Below are positions 1 through 3,613 of a stretch of DNA of 8,951 nt, piece by piece (position 1 is the first letter of the stretch; each line of letters opens with the position of its first letter). The notes below the pieces were generated by a model. That model was given only the letters and a program-made list of their open reading frames with translations. It did no database searches and was not told where the DNA came from. A program made the position numbers and the translations under genes. The stretch comes from Acidobacteriota bacterium (GTDB taxonomy: Bacteria; Acidobacteriota; Blastocatellia; Pyrinomonadales; Pyrinomonadaceae): NCBI GenBank assembly GCA_023415725.1, contig JAEZJR010000054.1:1-8951 (forward strand), given 5' to 3'.

Positions 1-1
1 C

Positions 2-64
2 TCCATCACCGACGCCACCACCCGCCACCTCAAAGCCAAAGCCGTCGAGTTCGATAAAGAATAG
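2..64 (+). CDS. C-terminal end of an unidentified protein (partial)
   Basis: The window opens inside an open frame that reads 20 codons and ends at TAG (62-64); the last residues are KAKAVEFDKE. Nearly every codon ends in C or G (atc, acc, gac, gcc, cac, ctc), the codon style of a GC-rich genome, which supports real coding despite the short length. The start lies outside the window. No domain can be recognised from 20 residues. Another frame (the one used by the ORF at 114-320) is also open from the window edge, so the assignment is moderate at best. Confidence 0.4.
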   Translation, partial: SITDATTRHLKAKAVEFDKE

Positions 65-113
65 GCCGTGTAATGGAACAGTGTCAGGTGCGGCATGGTG
101 TTACACTGATGCA

Positions 114-320
114 ATGGAGGGCGAATACTACTGGCAAAAGATCAACTACTTCACCGACAACCCCGTCCCCCGCGTCGTCCGCTGGCACCTCGAAACCCGT
201 CAGAAAGAAGGCTCCATCCGCAACCTCTCCTTCACCCCCAAAGCCAACAAGACCTGGGTCACCTACGAATGGCGTCGTATGACTGCAGAGCATGTGGCAA
301 ACCTAGACGGAGATAAATAA
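114..320 (+). CDS. Small protein of unknown function, possibly a gene remnant
   Basis: From ATG 114 this frame gives 68 residues beginning MEGEYYWQKINYF; a GTG at 81 is an alternative start. I do not recognise the family. Up to about base 270 the codons are strongly C-ending (tac, aac, ttc, acc, gac, gtc, cgc), matching the upstream partial gene, and aromatic residues are frequent, so this part looks truly coding. The last 16 codons (cgt cgt atg act gca gag cat...) change to AT-richer use. This fits a fusion of older coding sequence to newly arrived DNA at the edge of the TIR gene, but could be chance over so few codons. No Shine-Dalgarno is evident before either start. The frame closes 22 bp before the TIR start codon. 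Confidence 0.4.
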   Translation: MEGEYYWQKINYFTDNPVPRVVRWHLETRQKEGSIRNLSFTPKANKTWVTYEWRRMTAEHVANLDGDK

Positions 321-333
321 AGTCAAATATACT
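304..333 (+). promoter_or_regulatory. Putative sigma-70-type promoter of the TIR gene
   Basis: A good -10 hexamer, TATACT (328-333), follows a weak -35-like TAGACG (304-309) at 18-bp spacing. Transcription would start around 340, almost at the ATG (343). There is no Shine-Dalgarno between the -10 box and the start, so a leaderless or near-leaderless transcript is implied. The hexamers are visible; function is inferred. Confidence 0.4.
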
Positions 334-342
334 TCTTCGCGT

Positions 343-1035
343 ATGGATGTATTCATAAGCTGGAGCGGTGAACGGAGCAGGATTATTGCACAGGCGTTTT
401 GGGAGCAAATGAGGTTTGTCGTTCCGGATACAACGGCGTTCTTCTCCCCAGAAATTGAAAAGGGCGTAAACGGCTATAACGAGATCAGCGGAAACCTCGG
501 GAAAGCCGATTTTGGGATTGTCTGTCTTACGCCTGAAAATCTACACAGCACCTGGATTAACTTTGAGGCGGGTGCTTTGTCGAAGCATCAGCAGAACGCA
601 CGATTGTGGACCGTCCTTTTCGATTTGACCCCAAGCGAAGTTCCTGAGCCGCTAAAAGCATTTCAACACTCATTGTGTACACGAGACGATTTGCTCAAAG
701 TCTTCAAATCTATAAACAGTAAAGTCTCAACGCCCTCAATGCCATCCGTCTTAAACGTACATTTCAACAATAGATGGCGGTACTTCAAAAAGGCTATTGA
801 CGCGGCGAGTGACGTCGATGTCACTGCCAAGATGAAGGGCCAAATTGAGATGCTCCGCGAGATTCTGGACCGGGTAGAGACTCTTGACCAGAAACTGCCA
901 ACTGACGCCATTGTGACGCAACGAATGGGCGACCTGTTACGGCGGTTGAACTCCGGAAACCTACATCCGTCCAACACCTCTGCCACACGATTGGGAGGCA
1001 CGCCTGAGGATGTAAATAGGCGATATGGAAAGTAA
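343..1035 (+). CDS. TIR-domain protein, putative NAD-consuming immune or signalling effector
   Basis: This 230-residue protein has an N-terminal bacterial TIR domain (about residues 1-150). It opens with DVFISWSGERS (strand A and following loop), continues through SPEIEKG and FGIVCLTPENL, and has the WxxxEAGAL block (W71, E75). In enzymatically active TIR domains the Glu of this block is the catalytic residue for NAD+ cleavage, and it is present here. Residues about 160-203 are charged and heptad-like (IEMLREILDRVETLDQKL) and probably form a coiled coil for oligomerisation; the last 25 residues look disordered. There is no signal peptide or membrane segment, so it should be cytoplasmic. ATG 343 is the first possible start after the in-frame stop at 304. 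Codon use is more AT-rich than in the large neighbouring genes, suggesting horizontal acquisition. Many bacterial TIR proteins of this layout sit in defence loci (for example Thoeris), but no ThsA, Argonaute or other partner is adjacent, so a stand-alone role, including antiphage defence, is inference. Confidence 0.85.
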   Translation: MDVFISWSGERSRIIAQAFWEQMRFVVPDTTAFFSPEIEKGVNGYNEISGNLGKADFGIVCLTPENLHSTWINFEAGALSKHQQNARLWTVLFDLTPSEVPEPLKAFQHSLCTRDDLLKVFKSINSKVSTPSMPSVLNVHFNNRWRYFKKAIDAASDVDVTAKMKGQIEMLREILDRVETLDQKLPTDAIVTQRMGDLLRRLNSGNLHPSNTSATRLGGTPEDVNRRYGK

Positions 1036-1072
1036 GTGACTGATTACAGATTGCCTTCCCCAGTTGAAAACA

Positions 1073-1104
1073 CGAACGCCCCGAGATTGCTCCCGGGGCG
1101 TTCG
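1073..1104 (+). terminator. Hairpin terminator after the TIR gene
   Basis: A perfect 11-bp stem (CGAACGCCCCG at 1073-1083 with CGGGGCGTTCG at 1094-1104) and a 10-nt loop lie 37 bp after the TIR stop codon. It is followed by cttgcacttctt, which is pyrimidine-rich but lacks a clean T run, so it may be a weak intrinsic terminator or an RNA 3' end-protecting hairpin. Confidence 0.6.
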
Positions 1105-1199
1105 CTTGCACTTCTTATCCCCACGAACTGAAATCTCCTTAGGAGCCCTGTCGTGCAGATGAGGATTTGGATGGTAGCACGGGTCGTGGGTGCCGGCAA

Positions 1200-1313
1200 A
1201 TGGGGTCAGACTTCCACGCCGAGGTCCTCTTCCGGGGCACGCCGGAGCACTTCGCCTTTATCGAATTCGCCCTCGCCTTCCTGATAGAAGCCCGTACCGG
1301 TATGCTCAGGTGA
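1200..1313 (+). other. Possible coding relic or very small ORF
   Basis: ATG 1200 opens a 37-codon frame (MGSDFHAEVLFRG and on, ending ARTGMLR) with codons ending in C or G, as in real genes of this window. The complementary strand of the same segment also reads openly, ending in EEDLGVEV and stop (the TGA is complementary to 1208-1210), just beside the AAATGGGGTCAGAC motif. One of the two may be the last piece of a decayed gene; a transposase tail on the minus strand is one idea. Neither is recognised, and both may be chance. Confidence 0.2.
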
Positions 1314-1345
1314 TCCAACCATTCAGTCCCGAACGACCCGCCGCC

Positions 1346-1454
1346 TTGTCCGAGAATATCGCTTGTCCGAGAATCTTCGGACAAACCATTATTTCGGACA
1401 CCCTTTACGCCCAAACGTATTTACATCTGCCGATCGTTGTGTTAGATTGTCCGA
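1346..1454. repeat. Cluster of five TTGTCCGA / TCGGACA(A) sites
   Basis: The octamer TTGTCCGA occurs directly at 1346-1353, 1363-1370 and 1447-1454. It occurs inverted as TCGGACAA at 1377-1384 and as TCGGACA at 1394-1400. The first two copies are part of a 13-bp direct repeat (CTTGTCCGAGAAT at 1345 and 1362, period 17). The second and third form a palindrome with 8-bp arms around GAATCT. Such a cluster resembles protein-binding iterons: an operator, a packaging or replication site, or the end of a Tn7/Tn5053-like transposon, whose ends carry repeated TGTC-type sites. It lies 53-161 bp before the proposed terL start. Function is not established by sequence. Confidence 0.6.
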
Positions 1455-1506
1455 TGTGTCGCGTGTGTGCGATTGTGTGCAATGTGCGGGACACGGACGA
1501 TCTGAT

Positions 1507-3390
1507 ATGGAAGAGACACAGAAACAGAATATTGAGAACAGGCCGGACGAGGATAGGATCGAGGCGGCGAGGCGGTTGTGGGTGGAGAATGGGGGTAGGA
1601 ATTATAAGTGTATCGAGCGGGAGATGAGGGCGGCGGGGTGGAAGTTTTCGAAGAATCTATTGTACACGCGTGTCGAGAAGGGTAAAACGCGTGTTGGATG
1701 GCCGGACAGGTTCGGGTGGTACGGGGACCTGACCGTTCAGCAGCACGAGGCGCTAATGAAAGCGGCCAGAGGCCGGCGGCGGATCGGCGAACCTGCGGAG
1801 GCGGATTTTGGCGAGTGGCTGGGGCGGCTGCACTCGGGGAGCGGGATGCGCTGGGACTGGCCGTATCAGCGGTACGTGCTGGAGCGGCTGACGGAGGTGA
1901 CGTATGGGAAGTGCAGGCGACTGATGATCTTCATGCCGCCGCGGCACGGCAAATCGGAGATGGTGACGATCAGGTACGTCGCGTGGCGGCTGCTCCGCGA
2001 TTCGAGGACGAACGTGATAATCGGGAGCTACAACCAGAGGCTGGCGAACAGGTTTTCGAGGAGGATAAGAAGGTTGGTGGATGAGCATGCGGACGCCCGG
2101 CGACAGTGGACCACCCCGTCCTCTCACCACCCCGTCGAAGACTCGGGCTCACTTCCTCCGGCCAGAGGGGAGCTTTCCGGGTTGCAAGCTCGCCTTGCGG
2201 CGAATCCGCCCCATACCTGGGGCGGCTCTGACAATGCCCCGCCGCTTGCCAGCGGCGGTTCTGATAAGAATAGGGCCCGGTCGCTTGCGGAGTGGGAGAC
2301 GGTCGGCGGGGGAATCGTGCGGGCCGTGGGCGTTGGCGGCGGGATCGCGGGGTTCGGGGCGGGGCTGGTGGTGATAGACGATCCCGTCCGCAGCCGTGCG
2401 GACGCCGAGAGCGAGCGGCGTCGCGATGCGATCGACGATTGGTTCAAGAACGATATCTACACGAGGCTCGAGCCGGACGCGACGATCATCCTCATACAAA
2501 CGCGCTGGCACGAGGACGACCTCGCAGGGCGGCTGTTGAAGGAGATGGATGACGGCGGGGAGCATTGGGAGGTGGTGCGGCTGCCGGCGCTGTCAGAACC
2601 GCCCGTGGTAACGGGCGGGATCCCGCAGGGAGAAGTCGCCAACGCGGCGACCCCGTCCCCGGTGCCTGCCTTCGGCAACCCGCCGCTTACCAGCGGCGGT
2701 TCTGACAAAGATCCATTAGGACGAGAGCCGGGTGAGGCTTTGTGTCCGGAGAGGTACGGGGTGGAGAAATTGGCGGCGGTGAGGCGGAAGCTGGGGAGCT
2801 ACGCCTTCGAGGCGTTGTATCAGCAGAACCCGAGCCCGGCGGAGGGCGGGCAGTTCAAGCGGGCGTGGTTCAAGAAGGTGATCGACCACATGCCCGTCGG
2901 CCTGAGGTGGAAGCGCGGCTACGACCTCGCCGTCTCGACCAGCACGACGGCCGACTACACGGCGAGCTTCCGCGTGGCGATGGACAAGATGGGGAATCTT
3001 TATATAGCGGACGGGTTCCGCGCAAAGATCGAGTACCCCGAACAGCGGCGATACATCATCGAGCGGATGCGCAACGAGCCGGACACCGAACACGGCATCG
3101 AGGCGGCCATGCACGGCAAGGCCGTCGTGCAGGAACTGAGGCGTGAGCCCGGCATTCGTCGATATGCCCTGCGTGAGGTGCGCGTGGCGGGCGATAAACT
3201 GACGCGTGCGCTGGCGTGGCTGAACCTTGCGGAGGAGGGGAAGATATTTCTGGTGCGGGGCGGGTGGATCGAGGAGTTCGTCGATGAGGTGGCGGCGTTC
3301 CCGACCGGGCGGCACGACGACCAGATCGACGCCGTTTCGACCGCGGTGAATATGCTCACGAACAGCGGGAAGAGGGCTTGGGGGTTTTGA
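1507..3390 (+). CDS. terL: Phage-type terminase large subunit (orphan, with two in-frame insertions)
   Basis: From ATG 1507 the protein is 627 aa. Large terminases are packaging motors that cut concatemeric phage DNA and pump it into procapsids by ATP hydrolysis. Residues about 12-67 (IEAARRLWVENGG..., EREMRAAGW) are helical, HTH-like and possibly DNA-binding. The ATPase has Walker A MPPRHGKSEM (143-152), Walker B LVVIDDPV (287-294) and coupling motif IILIQTRWHEDD (327-338). The nuclease domain has YDLAVS with D473, D483 and the terminal HDDQID block (603-608), so both active sites look intact. Two Pro/Gly/Ser-rich blocks, about 200-257 and 363-401, interrupt otherwise conserved sequence and are built from palindromic DNA repeats (listed separately). 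A longer frame to ATG 1363 exists, but its extra 48 residues are Cys-rich and overlap the TTGTCCGA cluster, so I reject it. No portal, capsid or small terminase gene adjoins it; it is probably a prophage remnant or a domesticated gene. No good Shine-Dalgarno is seen. Confidence 0.85.
   Translation: MEETQKQNIENRPDEDRIEAARRLWVENGGRNYKCIEREMRAAGWKFSKNLLYTRVEKGKTRVGWPDRFGWYGDLTVQQHEALMKAARGRRRIGEPAEADFGEWLGRLHSGSGMRWDWPYQRYVLERLTEVTYGKCRRLMIFMPPRHGKSEMVTIRYVAWRLLRDSRTNVIIGSYNQRLANRFSRRIRRLVDEHADARRQWTTPSSHHPVEDSGSLPPARGELSGLQARLAANPPHTWGGSDNAPPLASGGSDKNRARSLAEWETVGGGIVRAVGVGGGIAGFGAGLVVIDDPVRSRADAESERRRDAIDDWFKNDIYTRLEPDATIILIQTRWHEDDLAGRLLKEMDDGGEHWEVVRLPALSEPPVVTGGIPQGEVANAATPSPVPAFGNPPLTSGGSDKDPLGREPGEALCPERYGVEKLAAVRRKLGSYAFEALYQQNPSPAEGGQFKRAWFKKVIDHMPVGLRWKRGYDLAVSTSTTADYTASFRVAMDKMGNLYIADGFRAKIEYPEQRRYIIERMRNEPDTEHGIEAAMHGKAVVQELRREPGIRRYALREVRVAGDKLTRALAWLNLAEEGKIFLVRGGWIEEFVDEVAAFPTGRHDDQIDAVSTAVNMLTNSGKRAWGF
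2206..2233 (+). repeat. Hairpin element copy 1
   Basis: Arms CCGCCCCA (2206-2213) and TGGGGCGG (2218-2225) enclose TACC, followed by the tail CTCTGACA. In the terL frame it reads NPPHTWGGSDN. Its stem differs from the other copies, but every change is matched on the opposite arm. Confidence 0.75.
2239..2266 (+). repeat. Hairpin element copy 2
   Basis: Arms CCGCCGCT (2239-2246) and AGCGGCGG (2251-2258) enclose TGCC, followed by TTCTGATA. It reads APPLASGGSDK in terL, the same frame as copies 1 and 4. Only 5 bp separate it from copy 1. Confidence 0.75.
2591..2618 (-). repeat. Hairpin element copy 3 (inverted)
   Basis: On the minus strand the arms are CCGCCCGT and ACGGGCGG around TACC, with tail TTCTGACA. 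On the plus strand it reads SEPPVVTGGI in terL. It is the only inverted copy within the gene. Confidence 0.75.
2635..2651. repeat. GTCGCC/GGCGAC hairpin inside terL insert B
   Basis: GTCGCC (2635-2640), loop AACGC, GGCGAC (2646-2651). The same 6-bp arms, with AAC or TTT loops, bound the large palindromic composite after trmFO (8542-8556 and 8746-8760), suggesting a shared module. Confidence 0.5.
2680..2707 (+). repeat. Hairpin element copy 4
   Basis: Arms CCGCCGCT (2680-2687) and AGCGGCGG (2692-2699) enclose TACC, followed by TTCTGACA. It reads NPPLTSGGSDK in terL, nearly the same peptide as copy 2. Confidence 0.75.
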
Positions 3391-3444
3391 TCGGCACCAC
3401 CCGAGCCGGAAACTTTCGCTTTCGTTTTTCTTGATTTCTTTTTT

Positions 3445-3483
3445 CGTGGTTCAAATTTTCTTCAAAAACAAATTCGAAACACG
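3445..3483. repeat. Imperfect 14-bp inverted repeat
   Basis: CGTGGTTCAAATTT (3445-3458) pairs with AAATTCGAAACACG (3470-3483) with two mismatches and an 11-nt A-rich loop. It may act as a transcript 3' end hairpin between the convergent genes. Confidence 0.5.
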
Positions 3484-3520
3484 GAATACACAGAACGCAT
3501 GGACGATCACGGAAAGAGGT

Positions 3521-3550
3521 CATCTGTGTGCATCTGTGTTCGTCTGCGGA
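3521..3550 (+). repeat. Three tandem 10-bp units
   Basis: CATCTGTGTG, CATCTGTGTT and CGTCTGCGGA follow one another with a strict 10-bp period; the third unit is diverged. Confidence 0.55.
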
Positions 3551-3578
3551 CGCATCGATCGCGGGACGCTAACGCGAT

Positions 3579-3606
3579 CCACCCGTTACCACGGGTGGTA
3601 CTGACC
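3579..3606 (+). repeat. Hairpin element copy 5 (intergenic)
   Basis: Arms CCACCCGT (3579-3586) and ACGGGTGG (3591-3598) enclose TACC, followed by TACTGACC. It is 7 bp beyond the stop codon of the minus-strand GGDEF-EAL gene. Its intergenic position shows the family is dispersed and not confined to terL. Both changed stem positions relative to copies 2 and 4 are compensated. Confidence 0.7.
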
Positions 3607-3613
3607 TTGGTGA

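Larger units (their letters stand above)
1105..1506. other. Spacer between the TIR gene and terL
   Basis: About 400 bp with no convincing complete gene. It holds a motif-like stretch AAATGGGGTCAGAC (1198-1211), of a kind often seen near REP-associated transposase genes; a possible coding relic at 1200-1313; and a cluster of TTGTCCGA repeats from 1346 to 1454. Frames open across 1363-1506 give Cys-rich, atypical protein unlike the terL body, so I treat this part as non-coding and start terL at 1507. Confidence 0.5.
2104..2277 (+). repeat. Insert A in terL: in-frame composite of palindromic repeats
   Basis: About 58 codons between RRLVDEHADARR and SLAEWETVGGG, which in terminases of this family are normally close together. 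It contains a direct repeat CCACCCCGTC (2111-2120 and 2127-2136), small palindromes such as CCTC-CGGCCA-GAGG (2155-2168) and GCAAG/CTTGC, then two tandem copies of the 28-bp hairpin element. The frame stays open throughout and encodes a Pro/Gly/Ser-rich, probably disordered linker between Walker A and Walker B. The boundaries are estimated from memory of the protein family. Confidence 0.65.
2593..2709 (+). repeat. Insert B in terL: inverted-then-direct hairpin elements
   Basis: Thirty-nine codons between VVRLPAL and DPLGREPGEALCPERY, a junction where I expect only a few residues in relatives. It begins with an inverted copy of the hairpin element (copy 3), contains GTCGCC/GGCGAC (2635-2651) and a TGCC-TTC-GGCA mini-palindrome (2667-2677), and ends with a direct copy (copy 4). 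The two outer copies in opposite orientation make it resemble a small composite element with inverted ends. Confidence 0.65.
3391..3613. other. Repeat-rich spacer between convergent terL and GGDEF-EAL genes
   Basis: There is no coding region. A weak CGGC/GCCG stem (3392-3408) followed by T-rich sequence (3412-3445) could end terL transcription. Then come an imperfect 14-bp inverted repeat (3445-3458 with 3470-3483, 12 of 14 pairs), CACGGAATACACAGAA-type sequence, a 10-bp tandem repeat and hairpin element copy 5. Such CACGGA/ATCTGTG sequence is common intergenic filler in several environmental phyla. Confidence 0.6.

Noticed and set aside
343..1035. Thoeris system
   Set aside because: The TIR protein is compatible, but no ThsA-like SIR2 or other effector gene is present in the window.
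1345..1400. CRISPR array from the 17-bp period repeats
   Set aside because: Only two direct units with a 4-bp gap, no regular spacers and no cas genes.
1363..1506. 48-residue N-terminal extension of terL from ATG 1363
   Set aside because: The residues are Cys-rich, lack the codon style of the gene body and overlap the TTGTCCGA repeat cluster; ATG 1507 gives a sensible start.
1507..3390. Intact prophage
   Set aside because: Only a terminase large subunit is seen; no portal, protease, capsid, tail or integrase gene.
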